From assembly GCF_900104445.1 (NCBI RefSeq), contig NZ_FNJI01000005.1, forward strand, positions 62,001-126,000: a stretch of DNA of 64,000 nt, written 5' to 3'. Below the pieces are notes generated by a model. It was not told the origin of the DNA. It ran no database searches and saw only the letters and a list, made by a program, of their open reading frames with translations. Below are positions 35,306-44,043 of this stretch, piece after piece (the first letter of the stretch is position 1; each line of letters opens with the position of its first letter). Position numbers and translations under genes: made by a program. This DNA comes from Desulforhopalus singaporensis. Its GTDB lineage: Bacteria; Desulfobacterota; Desulfobulbia; Desulfobulbales; Desulfocapsaceae.

Positions 35306-37821
35306 TGCATTTGCGGTATATCTATCGCGAAATTATCAACAGCCGCGGTCAGGCGGCAGTATATATCCTTTGTGTAGCTCTCTCCCTGGTAACCATTGTT
35401 GCGATTGACAGTTTCAGGCGTGATATCGACACTTCGCTACTCAGTGATGCAAAAAATCTGCTCGGCGGTGATATCAGGGTCCGGTCCCACCGTTCTTTTT
35501 CTCCGGAGCTGACAAAACAGCTGGCGCAGCTGGCAAAAGAGCCGGGGATCGAGGCAACCAGGAGCTGGGAACTTAACACCGTGGTTCGCCGGGCCGACGG
35601 CGGAGCCTCCGTTCTTGCCAGCCTGATGGCGGTAGAGCCCAACTACCCTCTCTACGGCGAGGTGAAGCTTATCTCAAGAAAACCGATGGGCTCCCGGTTG
35701 AAACCCGGCAGCGCGGTTGTCCAGGAGAGTCTTCTCAAGCGGCTGGGGGGACAGGTTGGGGATCGGGTTCTCGTGGGCAATGGTGACTTTGGTGTCGTCG
35801 ATCTGGTGGAGAGGGAATCGGCGAGACCGCTTTCGTTTTTTAATTTCGCCCCCCGTATCTTCGTTTCCGCCACGGAACTTGAACGGTTGGGACTGGTCGG
35901 CCTGGGAAGCCGCGTTCACCATCAGATGTTGCTGAAACTGTCCGGCGGTCGGCTGCAGGATAAGGGCAGGTTCGAACAGCTGGTCACAAGTCTTGAAAAA
36001 GCTGCGAAGCAGGGTGGGGAACAAGTGGACACCTACCTGACTGCGCAGTCCAGGATGAAACGGTTTCTCGATAACCTGCTGTTTTTTCTCTCGCTTATAT
36101 CCGTCTTTACCCTGCTGCTTGCCGGTATAGGTGTGGAAAGAGGGCTTAATGCACTTTTCAGCCGCAAGAAAAACACCTTTGCCATGATCCGCTCCATGGG
36201 GGCGTCCACCGGATTTGTTGTCGGTCACTATCTCGTGTTCACGCTGTTTTTAACAGTTGCCGGCTGCCTGCTCGGAATTGTTCTGGCCCTGTCGGTCAAA
36301 CAGGTTCTGCCGGTCATGTTTTCCGGATTGCTGCCGGATAATCTGAGTATGCGGATGGCACTGTCGGATATTGTCGAGGGCGTCTGGTTGGGACTTCTGG
36401 TGGCGGCACTGTTTACCTACGGGCCGCTGCGCGCTGTTGTTGACGTTCGCCCAGCTACTCTTTTCAGGCATGAGCGCAGAGTCCCTATAAACAAATACAA
36501 GACGTTTCTGGTGCTGCTGTGCGGGGCGGCTGTGGTTCTGGGATCGCTTGTGCGGCAGCTGGATGATTTCAAGACCGGGCTCTATTTCCTGACTGGAGCG
36601 GCATGCCTTATCATCGTAATGTCGCTTCTGGTGACCATCGTGATGAAGCTGCTGCCGGCGGGGCACCGGCTGCCGCTGTCCTACCGCCAGGCAGTCAGAA
36701 GCCTGAACCGGCCCGGCGGTTCCACCAGAACGATCATGGTAGCTTTCGGCGCGTCGCTGGCGGTGCTGTTGACCATCGAACTGGTCGAGCGAAATATGCA
36801 CGACACCTATATCAGCTCGTATCCTCCCGGTTCGCCAAATCTTTTCTGTCTCGATATCCAGAAAAACCAGCGCAGCCAATTTCGTGAGCTTATCGGTGCA
36901 AGGGTGGAACTTTTTCCCGTTGTCCGCGCCCGTCTGCTGGCGATAAACGGTGTTGAGGTGGATTTGTCTGAGGAGCGCAAGAGAAAAGGAGACAGGTTGT
37001 CGCGCGAATTCAACCTGACCTACAGAGAAAAACTACTGCAAGACGAGATCCTTGTTTCAGGAAAAACGTTGTTTTATAAAGCGACAGCGCCGGATTCTTC
37101 GCCCCTTGCCCAGGTCTCTGTACTCGATAGGGTGGCGACAATGGGGAATATGAAAACCGGAGACGTCCTGACCTTTAATGTCCAGGGCGTTCGGCTCAAG
37201 GCAAAGATCAGTTCCATACGGAGCCGCAACGCATCGATGCTTTATCCTTTTTTCTATTTTGTCTTTGAGAAAAAACAGCTTGAGGAGGCACCCCAGACAT
37301 TTTTTGCGGCGCTTTCCCTGCCGGTTGACACCATCGGACAGGTTGAGAACCGCATCGTCAACGCTCTGCCCAATGTTATCACCGTGAATGTCAGCGAGAC
37401 CGCGTCTGAACTTGGCAATATTATAGAAAAAATGGTCCGGATTATCGATTTCTTCGCTATTTTCTCGATCGGGGCCGGCAGCCTTATCCTGGTCAGTTCC
37501 TATCTGGCGACCAGGATGGCAAGGGTACGGGAAGCGGTTTATTATAAGGTCTTGGGCGGCGATTCTCTGTTTGTCAGCAAGGTCTTTATCCTTGAAAACC
37601 TGATCCTGGCCCTTGGCAGCGGCTGCTGTGGAATCCTGGTGGCTCAGGCGGCGAGTTTTTCGATCTGTTATTTCATGCTCGATATCAGTTACAGCAGCTG
37701 CTGGGAACGGTCGGCAGTCGCGCTGCTCTTTCTTGTGCTCCTGGTATTGGGTGTGGGAACCGCAACATTAAGGTCGGTGATACGGGAAAAGCCGGCGCGT
37801 TTTCTGCGCAATTCATTCTGA
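35305..37821 (+). CDS. ABC transporter permease, FtsX-like, YbbP type
   Basis: An 838-residue membrane protein. One N-terminal segment is followed by a large periplasmic domain, then two FtsX-like membrane blocks (FFLSLISVFTLLLAGIGVERG ... and IIDFFAIFSIGAGSLILVSS ...), separated by a second periplasmic domain. It has the MacB-type layout duplicated, as in YbbP. It overlaps the ATPase gene by one base (TGATG); GTG at 35302 is an alternative start. Substrate unknown; the neighbouring lipase suggests lipid or lipoprotein handling at the inner membrane. Confidence 0.9.
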   Translation: MHLRYIYREIINSRGQAAVYILCVALSLVTIVAIDSFRRDIDTSLLSDAKNLLGGDIRVRSHRSFSPELTKQLAQLAKEPGIEATRSWELNTVVRRADGGASVLASLMAVEPNYPLYGEVKLISRKPMGSRLKPGSAVVQESLLKRLGGQVGDRVLVGNGDFGVVDLVERESARPLSFFNFAPRIFVSATELERLGLVGLGSRVHHQMLLKLSGGRLQDKGRFEQLVTSLEKAAKQGGEQVDTYLTAQSRMKRFLDNLLFFLSLISVFTLLLAGIGVERGLNALFSRKKNTFAMIRSMGASTGFVVGHYLVFTLFLTVAGCLLGIVLALSVKQVLPVMFSGLLPDNLSMRMALSDIVEGVWLGLLVAALFTYGPLRAVVDVRPATLFRHERRVPINKYKTFLVLLCGAAVVLGSLVRQLDDFKTGLYFLTGAACLIIVMSLLVTIVMKLLPAGHRLPLSYRQAVRSLNRPGGSTRTIMVAFGASLAVLLTIELVERNMHDTYISSYPPGSPNLFCLDIQKNQRSQFRELIGARVELFPVVRARLLAINGVEVDLSEERKRKGDRLSREFNLTYREKLLQDEILVSGKTLFYKATAPDSSPLAQVSVLDRVATMGNMKTGDVLTFNVQGVRLKAKISSIRSRNASMLYPFFYFVFEKKQLEEAPQTFFAALSLPVDTIGQVENRIVNALPNVITVNVSETASELGNIIEKMVRIIDFFAIFSIGAGSLILVSSYLATRMARVREAVYYKVLGGDSLFVSKVFILENLILALGSGCCGILVAQAASFSICYFMLDISYSSCWERSAVALLFLVLLVLGVGTATLRSVIREKPARFLRNSF

Positions 37822-37845
37822 TGAGATTTTTTCTGCGGGTATGTT

Positions 37846-38538
37846 ATGGTGAGAATTTTTAATGTGATTATGCTTATAATGGTCGGCATGGTACAGGTGG
37901 GTGGTGCACAACAGCAGGGCGGGTTTGTTAAAGTGCTGCTGGCGGAAAAGTCGGAGGCGTCCGGAGCCATAACGCGAATTGTGGCATTAGGCGACAGTTT
38001 GACTGCGGGGTACGGGGTGGCCGAGGCCGATAGCTATCCCTATCTGCTGGAGCAAAGACTGCACCGGGCCGGCTTTGACTGCCGGGTCATCAACGCCGGG
38101 GTCAGCGGTGAAACCAGTAGCGGCACCCTGGCTCGGATCAAGTGGGTTATCATGTCGCTTGCCCCCGACATTGTCATCCTGGAGACCGGGGCCAACGACG
38201 GGTTCAGGGGGATAAAAACAGAGCTTGTCGAAGGGAATATCCGCCAGATAATTGAGATCCTGCACCGCAACGATGTTGTTGTCCTGCTTGCTGGAATGAA
38301 AATGGTGACCAATCTGGGGAGCAGCTATGTTTCAGAGTTCGACGCCATCTATCCCAGGATTGCCAACGATTTCGGCCTGGTTTTTATGCCATTTTTCCTT
38401 CAGGGGGTGGCCATGAACCCCGAGTTGAACATTGCTGACGGAATCCATCCAAACAACATGGGATATACGAAAATAACCGAAAATATTTATCCCTACGTGG
38501 TTGAGGCAATAGCGAAGAGCAAATCGAATGAGCGATAA
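37846..38538 (+). CDS. tesA: TesA-like SGNH arylesterase/lysophospholipase
   Basis: A 230-residue GDSL hydrolase. Block I is ALGDSLTAGYG with the nucleophile Ser, block II has the Gly in NAGVSGETSSG, block III is ETGANDGFRG, and the Asp-His pair is in IADGIHPN. A hydrophobic N-terminus (MLIMVGMVQVGGAQQ) suggests export to the periplasm. It lies 24 bases after the permease gene, completing the YbbA-YbbP-TesA set, and overlaps the next gene by 11 bases. Confidence 0.9.
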   Translation: MVRIFNVIMLIMVGMVQVGGAQQQGGFVKVLLAEKSEASGAITRIVALGDSLTAGYGVAEADSYPYLLEQRLHRAGFDCRVINAGVSGETSSGTLARIKWVIMSLAPDIVILETGANDGFRGIKTELVEGNIRQIIEILHRNDVVVLLAGMKMVTNLGSSYVSEFDAIYPRIANDFGLVFMPFFLQGVAMNPELNIADGIHPNNMGYTKITENIYPYVVEAIAKSKSNER

Positions 38539-39913
38539 AAAGATGTTGCCGGATGAGGTTAATGAAATCATCCTTGAGTCCATTTCAGATGGTGTTTTTA
38601 CCGTCGACCATAATTGGCGGATCACCAGTTTCAACAGGGCGGCTGAAGAAATTACGGGAACTCCGCGGAAAAAAGCCATAGGGCGCTTCTGCTGGGAAGT
38701 TTTCCGGTCAAATATGTGTGAAGGCGACTGTGCCCTGAAGCGGACGATGAAGGAAGGAAAGTCTTTTGTCTCCAGTTCAACCTATATTATAAACAGCAAG
38801 CAGCAAAAAGTTCCCATCGGCGTGTCCACGTCCGTGTTAAAAGATCAGAGCGGCGAAATCCTGGGGGGTGTCGAAACGTTTAGGGATCGTACCCTGGTGG
38901 AAGAACTGCGCCGGGAATTGAGCGGCAGTTTTGAGATTTCCCGGATGGTGAGCCGCAGCCCGATCATGAAAAAACTTTTTGCAATTCTTCCCCAGGTTGC
39001 CGAAAGTGACAGTACCGTGCTGTTGGAAGGGGAAACCGGAACCGGCAAGGAATTTATGTCGCTGGCCCTGCATCGTCTGTCAAAGAGAAAAAAAGGCCCG
39101 TTTATGGCCATAAACTGCGGGGCGTTGCCGGACACCCTCCTGGAATCGGAACTGTTCGGCTACAAGGCGGGTGCTTTTACCGGAGCGGATAAAGACAAGC
39201 AGGGGCTTTTTTCTGCGGCGACATCCGGCACCATTTTGCTTGATGAGATCGGCGATACCAGCAGCGCCTTTCAGGTACGGCTTTTGAGGTTGCTGGAGGA
39301 AAAAGAGTACCAGCCGCTGGGCAGTGTTGAAAAATTCAACACCGATGCCAGGATCATAGCCGCCACTAACAGTGACCTGGAACGGATGGTGGAGCAGGGA
39401 ACGTTTCGCAAAGATCTCTTTTACCGGATAAATGTCATACGGTTTATACTTCCGCCCCTCCGGGAAAGAAAAGAGGATATTCCATTGTTGACCGAACGTT
39501 TTATCGCCAAAATGAATCAGTTGCATGACCGCTCTGTGGAAGGAGTCACCCCCGCTGCGATGTCGCTGCTGCTCAACCATGATTATCCGGGTAATATCCG
39601 GGAGCTTGAAAATATAATTGAACACGGCTTTGTACTCTGCCGCGGACCGGAAATAGATGTGGCCCATCTTCCAGCGTCACTGGGGTCGAAGCCGACTGTG
39701 TCTTTCCCAACGCCCGCTCTTGTAGCCACCACCATGGAGGCCTCCTTGGTCGAAGGGGAAAAAGAGGCCATCTTTGCTGCCTTAAAGAGGAATAATTTTA
39801 ACCGGCTGGCGGCTGCAAGAGAGCTGGGCATACACAAATCGACGCTTTTTAGGAAAATAAAAAAATACAAGATAAGCCTGCCCGCAACCGATGGACGCAG
39901 CCGTCGTCTCTGA
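38528..39913 (+). CDS. PAS-domain sigma54-dependent activator of the ORP-type operon
   Basis: A 461-residue enhancer-binding protein. The N-terminal PAS domain (DGVFTVDHNWRITSFNRAAEEITG) contains a CEGDC motif (about residues 59-63) that could bind iron or sense redox. The AAA+ domain has Walker A EGETGTGKE, the GAFTGA sigma54-contact loop, and Walker B ILLDEIGD. The C-terminal Fis-type helix-turn-helix ends NRLAAARELGIHKSTLFRKIKK. Its gene directly precedes an inverted repeat and a -24/-12 promoter driving the metal-cluster operon, so it is the obvious activator. It corresponds in position and type to the sigma54 regulator of the Desulfovibrio ORP genes. The 11-base overlap with tesA is an odd operon partner. 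Confidence 0.92.
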   Translation: MSDKKMLPDEVNEIILESISDGVFTVDHNWRITSFNRAAEEITGTPRKKAIGRFCWEVFRSNMCEGDCALKRTMKEGKSFVSSSTYIINSKQQKVPIGVSTSVLKDQSGEILGGVETFRDRTLVEELRRELSGSFEISRMVSRSPIMKKLFAILPQVAESDSTVLLEGETGTGKEFMSLALHRLSKRKKGPFMAINCGALPDTLLESELFGYKAGAFTGADKDKQGLFSAATSGTILLDEIGDTSSAFQVRLLRLLEEKEYQPLGSVEKFNTDARIIAATNSDLERMVEQGTFRKDLFYRINVIRFILPPLRERKEDIPLLTERFIAKMNQLHDRSVEGVTPAAMSLLLNHDYPGNIRELENIIEHGFVLCRGPEIDVAHLPASLGSKPTVSFPTPALVATTMEASLVEGEKEAIFAALKRNNFNRLAAARELGIHKSTLFRKIKKYKISLPATDGRSRRL

Positions 39914-39976
39914 TCTGTCTCTATTCGTTTTTTGGCCTGATATAGGGGCGCACGAATGCGCCTGTTACTGTCTTTT

Positions 39977-40008
39977 AGTGTCGCAATGGCGCTACTGTAT
40001 GCGACACT
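39977..40008. promoter_or_regulatory. Inverted repeat, probable activator-binding site
   Basis: A perfect 9-base inverted repeat, AGTGTCGCA (39977-39985) and TGCGACACT (40000-40008), with a 14-base spacer. Its inner edge is 84 bases upstream of the -24 element, the usual distance for a sigma54 enhancer-binding protein. A second, shorter palindrome (GGCGCA-cgaa-TGCGCC, 39947-39962) lies just before it and may be a terminator stem for the regulator gene or a further half-site. Confidence 0.7.
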
Positions 40009-40091
40009 GTCTTGTTTGGAAATCAATTGTCTTTGTCTCTAATTCGTTGAAAATAATTATAAATTTATAAGCTCACTTGTCTGCGTCCCAT

Positions 40092-40107
40092 TGGCACACC
40101 CTTTGCT
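40092..40107 (+). promoter_or_regulatory. Sigma54 (-24/-12) promoter
   Basis: TGGCAC-ACCCT-TTGCT matches the TGGCAC-N5-TTGCT consensus, with GG and GC separated by exactly ten bases. The start codon of the first NifX-family gene is 35 bases downstream. With the upstream inverted repeat and the adjacent sigma54 activator gene this is a complete control unit. Confidence 0.9.
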
Positions 40108-40141
40108 TCCACTAGAATGAAAGTGCAACGGGAGGCTGGCA

Positions 40142-40522
40142 ATGAATGTCGCAATTACGGTGTGGGGAAGCAGGATCTCTCCGGTGTTTGATGCTTCAAG
40201 GTGTCTTCTGGTTATTGAATTGTCTGAAGGGGTGGTGCGCGAAGAAAGCCTGCAGATTGTCCAGGGTTCTCCCGTCGACTGGTTCCTGGAGATGTCGAGT
40301 CAGGTTAACGTTGACGTGTTGGTGTGCGGGGCAATCTGCAGACGGTGGCTCAAGCGCATTGAAACGCTCGGGATTGAGGTGGTCTCTTTTGTTGCCGGAG
40401 AGGTGGAGCCTTTGCTGATCCAGTTGGCCTTAGGCGGGGAGTTGGACGGATTTATCATGCCGGGATGCGAAACAGGAAGATGTTGCGGCAAATTAAGGGG
40501 GGACCGCGGCAGTGAGAGTTGA
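40142..40522 (+). CDS. NifX/NifB-C-terminal family metal-cluster-binding protein
   Basis: A 126-residue protein of the dinitrogenase iron-molybdenum cofactor biosynthesis family. The VAITVWGSRISPVFDASRCLLV opening matches the MTH1175/ORP fold, though it is more divergent than its two paralogues downstream. It has a Cys-rich end (PGCETGRCCGK) not common in the family. It is the first gene of the sigma54-driven operon. The role in binding or carrying a metal-sulfur cluster is inferred. Confidence 0.82.
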   Translation: MNVAITVWGSRISPVFDASRCLLVIELSEGVVREESLQIVQGSPVDWFLEMSSQVNVDVLVCGAICRRWLKRIETLGIEVVSFVAGEVEPLLIQLALGGELDGFIMPGCETGRCCGKLRGDRGSES

Positions 40523-40633
40523 ACGGAACAAGATCTTGCTTTTGTACCGGTAAGCAGAAAAACAGGTTGGCTGTTTTGAGATACGAATGATCATGGTTTT
40601 ACCGGTAATACTAAATTCTAAGGAGGAATTATA

Positions 40634-40957
40634 ATGGCTATTTTTAACAGAAATAATCCTCAAAAAGGGTCGGGCAGGATGCGAGGAATGTGCCGGAGAA
40701 CCGGGGAATTACCGATAAAAGGGGTTGGTTCAGGCCGGATGAAGGGTGGTCAAAAATCGAGACAAAACCGAGACGAAGATTATGGTGAAAACCGCAATCA
40801 ACAAAAAAGGATGGTCCGGGAGCGGGCGCGTATTTTCCAAAGAGAAGATAAAGATGGTCCCGAAGATCTGGAAGAGCTGAAGAGGCTGTATCAAGATACA
40901 CAAGCAAGGCTTGAAGCCCTTGGTGAGCGAATAGCTTATCTGGAAGGCGGGAAATGA
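40634..40957 (+). CDS. Small basic protein of the ORP-type operon
   Basis: A 107-residue protein, Arg/Gly/Gln-rich in the first half (GSGRMRGMCRR, KSRQNRDEDYGENRNQQKR) and helical coiled coil at the end (LEELKRLYQDTQARLEALGERIAYLEG). The layout resembles the DUF5320-type small proteins that accompany NifX-family genes in anaerobes, but the motif match is weak. A strong AAGGAGGAAT precedes the start. I do not assign a function. Confidence 0.65.
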   Translation: MAIFNRNNPQKGSGRMRGMCRRTGELPIKGVGSGRMKGGQKSRQNRDEDYGENRNQQKRMVRERARIFQREDKDGPEDLEELKRLYQDTQARLEALGERIAYLEGGK

Positions 40958-41039
40958 CAGGCTGGTCGTGGCAGTAGTCTTATTGAGTACGGCCGGCCAG
41001 GTTAATTTCAGCTTAAACGGCAGAGTTGTGGGAGATGAG

Positions 41040-41420
41040 ATGAAAAATGTTGTGCTGGCAGCCGGGGAACCGGAGCTGTTTGGTGATTTTAGAGAAGAAT
41101 TGGAGCGTCATAGAGATGTTCGCGTGCTGTTTTGCGCAGCAGCTAAGGAATTTTTTGACCTGATAAAAAATAAAGAGGTGGCGGTCGTGGCAGTGGCTCA
41201 ACAGCTCGGTGACACAGACGGCTTGAGTTTTGTCAAATCCCTTGTTGCCCGGTATCCGCAGGTCGCCTGTGTTATGGTAAGCGGTTATTCTGCCGAAAAA
41301 TTCCATGACCAGACAGAAGGACTGGGGGTCCTGATGCAGTTGCCGCTTGCGCCGGGCGCGCAGGATGCCGCAAAACTTCTGGAGTTGCTTGAATCGATAG
41401 AAGTTCTGATGACAATGTGA
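41040..41420 (+). CDS. Receiver-like protein lacking a clear phospho-acceptor
   Basis: A 126-residue protein with the alternating fold of response-regulator receiver domains: VVLAAGEPELFGDF, VAVVAVAQQLGDTDGLSFVKSL, and VACVMVSGYSAEK. The end (MQLPLAPGAQDAAKLLELL) matches the K/P loop region. Where the phospho-accepting Asp should be, the strand ends AQQLGDTDG, and the acidic pocket at the start is AGEPE rather than DDE. I therefore call it a pseudo-receiver. ATG at 41040 has GGAGATG upstream; an upstream in-frame start lacks one. Its place between cluster-handling genes suggests a regulatory or scaffolding part. Confidence 0.65.
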   Translation: MKNVVLAAGEPELFGDFREELERHRDVRVLFCAAAKEFFDLIKNKEVAVVAVAQQLGDTDGLSFVKSLVARYPQVACVMVSGYSAEKFHDQTEGLGVLMQLPLAPGAQDAAKLLELLESIEVLMTM

Positions 41421-41438
41421 AAATGGAGGAGATGGTAA

Positions 41439-42296
41439 ATGATAATAAGCGTTGCAAGTGGCAAAGGAGGCACGGGCAAGACTACTGTTGCCACCAGTCT
41501 TGCCCTTGCCCTTGCTCCTGACGTTGACGTGACGTTTCTCGATTGTGACGTAGAGGAGCCGAATGCCCATCTGTTTTTAAATCCGGCCCTGACCGGTGAG
41601 CAGCCTGTAACTACGTTTGTTCCTGAAATTAATGAGGAACGCTGTTCGCTGTGCCGAAAGTGTGCCGATATCTGCCGTTTCAGTGCACTTGCGGCTGCTG
41701 GAAAGAAGCTGCTTGTTTTTCCCGAACTGTGTCACGGTTGCGAGGGGTGTCTGGAAGTGTGCCCGGAAAATGCAATCTCTGCTGGATCACGATCCCTTGG
41801 GGTTATAGAGAGCGGCAGGATCGGAAAAATGCACTTTCACAGTGGCCGTCTGAGGATTGGCGAGGCAATGGCTCCGCCGCTGATAAGGCAGGTCCGGAAA
41901 TGGGAAAATCAGTCGGAAATCACTATAATCGATGCCCCTCCGGGTACCTCCTGTCCGGTTATCAGTGCCATGAAAAACAGTGATTTTGTGTTGATGGTAA
42001 CCGAACCCACTCCTTTTGGTCTCCATGATCTGCGATTGGCTGTCGAGGCGGTCGGGATGCTTGGCATTGATGCCGGGCTGGTGGTCAACAGGGCGGACAT
42101 AGGCGATGACCGGGTGAGGCGGTACGCCGAGGACAAAAAAATTCCAATACTCCTGCAGATTCCTTTTGACCGGGAAATTGCTCAGTCCTATTCGCAGGGG
42201 CGGACGATCGTGGAGCGGTATCCGGACTGGGCGGACAAGTTCAAGGGTCTTTATCGCGATATTATGCGGATTGTTATGCACAAGGAGCACGGCTGA
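41439..42296 (+). CDS. MinD/ParA-type ATPase with two 4Fe-4S ferredoxin motifs (first)
   Basis: A 285-residue protein. Deviant Walker A SGKGGTGKTT at the N-terminus, then an inserted ferredoxin region with Cys motifs CSLCRKCADIC and CHGCEGCLEVC, each completed by the fourth Cys. The ATPase core continues with IIDAPPGTSCPVI. This is the Mrp/MinD-like ferredoxin ATPase typical of the ORP complex, thought to handle cluster transfer or assembly. Its paralogue starts 2 bases after it. Confidence 0.92.
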   Translation: MIISVASGKGGTGKTTVATSLALALAPDVDVTFLDCDVEEPNAHLFLNPALTGEQPVTTFVPEINEERCSLCRKCADICRFSALAAAGKKLLVFPELCHGCEGCLEVCPENAISAGSRSLGVIESGRIGKMHFHSGRLRIGEAMAPPLIRQVRKWENQSEITIIDAPPGTSCPVISAMKNSDFVLMVTEPTPFGLHDLRLAVEAVGMLGIDAGLVVNRADIGDDRVRRYAEDKKIPILLQIPFDREIAQSYSQGRTIVERYPDWADKFKGLYRDIMRIVMHKEHG

Positions 42297-42297
42297 T

Positions 42298-43203
42298 ATG
42301 AGAGAACTGGTTATTTTGAGCGGCAAGGGTGGAACCGGTAAAACCAGTATTACTGGTGCGTTCGCTTCTCTTGCCCCGGAATGTATGTTCTGTGACGCCG
42401 ATGTCGACGCCGCAGATCTTCATCTGCTGCTTAACCCCCGGGTGGAGCAGAGTTCACCGTTTATGGGTGGCAGCCTGGCCATAATTCGGCCAGAGATGTG
42501 CTGTGAATGCGGCCGATGCCGGGAATTGTGCAGATTTGATGCAATAAGTGAAAGCTATGAGATTGACCGGTTTGCATGTGAAGGCTGCGGGGTCTGTGTC
42601 GATTTGTGTCCGGAACAGGCCATAGAGTTTCCAGTTCAGCAGTGCGGAGAGTGGTTTGTTTCCGATACCAGGTTCGGGCCGATGGTTCACGCCAGGTTGG
42701 GGATTGCCGAGGAAAATTCGGGTAAATTGGTGAGTCTTGTCCGCAGGCAAGCGCGGCAGCTGGCAATAGAGAAAGGATGTAACTTGATCCTGACCGACGG
42801 CCCGCCGGGTATTGGCTGCTCCGTTATTGCCTCTCTCGGCGGAGCCACTGCGGTGGTGATCATTGTCGAGCCAACGGTGTCCGGGCTTCATGACATGGAG
42901 CGGGTTGCGGATCTGGCCGCGCATTTCAAGGTGCCCGGGATGGTGTGTATCAACAAGTATGACCTCAATGAAGCGATGACCGTAAAAATAGAGCGGTACG
43001 CAAGGTCGAGAAACATGCAGATATTGGGGCGGGTTCCCTTTGATTCCCTTTTTGTTGCGGCCATGATTGAAGGCAAGAACATTTTTGAGCATTCACCGGA
43101 ATCAGAAGCTGCCGGAGCCCTTAGGTCGGTGTGGTGCAATATCATGGACTCCCAGGTAATGAACAGTCTCGGGATAAGGGATTTGAAACAAGTAATTCAA
43201 TAA
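42298..43203 (+). CDS. MinD/ParA-type ATPase with two 4Fe-4S ferredoxin motifs (second)
   Basis: A 301-residue paralogue of the preceding protein. Walker A SGKGGTGKTS, Cys motifs CCECGRCRELC and CEGCGVCVDLC, and switch region LTDGPPGIGCSVI. The start at 42298, with AAGGAG in the end of the previous gene, is preferred over a longer frame overlapping it. The two ATPases probably form a heterodimer, as proposed for the Desulfovibrio ORP system. Confidence 0.92.
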   Translation: MRELVILSGKGGTGKTSITGAFASLAPECMFCDADVDAADLHLLLNPRVEQSSPFMGGSLAIIRPEMCCECGRCRELCRFDAISESYEIDRFACEGCGVCVDLCPEQAIEFPVQQCGEWFVSDTRFGPMVHARLGIAEENSGKLVSLVRRQARQLAIEKGCNLILTDGPPGIGCSVIASLGGATAVVIIVEPTVSGLHDMERVADLAAHFKVPGMVCINKYDLNEAMTVKIERYARSRNMQILGRVPFDSLFVAAMIEGKNIFEHSPESEAAGALRSVWCNIMDSQVMNSLGIRDLKQVIQ

Positions 43204-43225
43204 TAACACAGAAAAGGAGAAAAAT

Positions 43226-43609
43226 ATGACAACGGTACGTATAGCGATTCCTTCAGAAGGAGCCGGAGGACTTGAAGGATTCCGGGCAGGACATTTTGGC
43301 CATTGCGATGTCTTTACTCTGGTCGACGTGGAAGACGGAAAGATAGTTGATGTTTCGATACTGCCGAACAAGGAACACGTCCAGGGCGGCTGCATGGTGC
43401 CGGTAAAGTTGCTTGCCGACAACAATGTCAGAAGTCTTGTTGTCGGGGGAATAGGGATGCGTCCACTGATGGGATTCAGGCAGGTGGGAATAGACGTCTA
43501 TTATGACGGACAGCGAAGGGATATCAAACCGGTGGTGGAAGATATGATAGCGGGACTTCTGCCGGTCATAGCCGACGACCAGGTGTGCGGCGGTTCACAC
43601 CAGGGATAG
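43226..43609 (+). CDS. NifX-family/ORP-like protein
   Basis: A 127-residue protein with FRAGHFGHCDVFTLVDV, GGCMVPVKLLADNNV and VVGGIGMRPLMGF, the pattern of the NifX/MTH1175/ORP fold. ORP of Desulfovibrio holds a molybdenum-copper-sulfur cluster non-covalently; whether this protein does cannot be told from sequence. GHFGHC with its His and Cys, and the CGGSH end, are possible ligands. AAGGAG is in place. Confidence 0.88.
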   Translation: MTTVRIAIPSEGAGGLEGFRAGHFGHCDVFTLVDVEDGKIVDVSILPNKEHVQGGCMVPVKLLADNNVRSLVVGGIGMRPLMGFRQVGIDVYYDGQRRDIKPVVEDMIAGLLPVIADDQVCGGSHQG

Positions 43610-43636
43610 TGTTAACCAGATCAAGGGGGAATAATC

Positions 43637-43996
43637 ATGAAAGTTGCAGTTACATCGACAGGAACCGAGCTCTCTTCACCGATAGATCCTCGGTTCGGCA
43701 GGGCAGCGCATATCCTGGTGGTGGACACCGAGACGATGTCCTGTGAACTCCTTGACAACAGTGCCAATATCCGTGCGTTTAAAGGCGCTGGAATACAGGC
43801 CGCCACCATGATTGCCGATGCCGGGGTCCAGGTGCTGCTGACCGGGTATTGCGGCCCCAACGCGTTCAGAACCCTTGAGGCGGCAGGTATAAAGGTCGTC
43901 AGCGATATTCAGGGAACGGTTGAACAGGCGGTTCAAGAGTTTCTGCAGGGCAAGGTGCAGTACAGCCAGGGGGCTAATGTCGAGGGACACTGGTAA
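43637..43996 (+). CDS. NifX-family dinitrogenase cofactor-type protein
   Basis: A 119-residue protein: VAVTSTGTELSSPIDPRFGRAAHILVVD, GIQAATMIADAGVQVLLTGYCGPNAFRTLEAAGI, and the family ending NVEGHW. It is the most canonical NifX-family member of the three here. The single Cys in GYCGPNAF and the terminal His are conserved in many relatives. It follows the ORP-like gene by 27 bases. Confidence 0.92.
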   Translation: MKVAVTSTGTELSSPIDPRFGRAAHILVVDTETMSCELLDNSANIRAFKGAGIQAATMIADAGVQVLLTGYCGPNAFRTLEAAGIKVVSDIQGTVEQAVQEFLQGKVQYSQGANVEGHW

Positions 43997-44043
43997 GGTC
44001 TTATCAGGGTAACAGTTGGTGATTGTTTCAAGGAGAAGGCGGA

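Noticed and set aside
42166-42297. Longer start for the second ferredoxin ATPase
   Set aside because: Would overlap the upstream ATPase gene by 131 bases and adds sequence unlike the family; ATG at 42298 has a good ribosome site.
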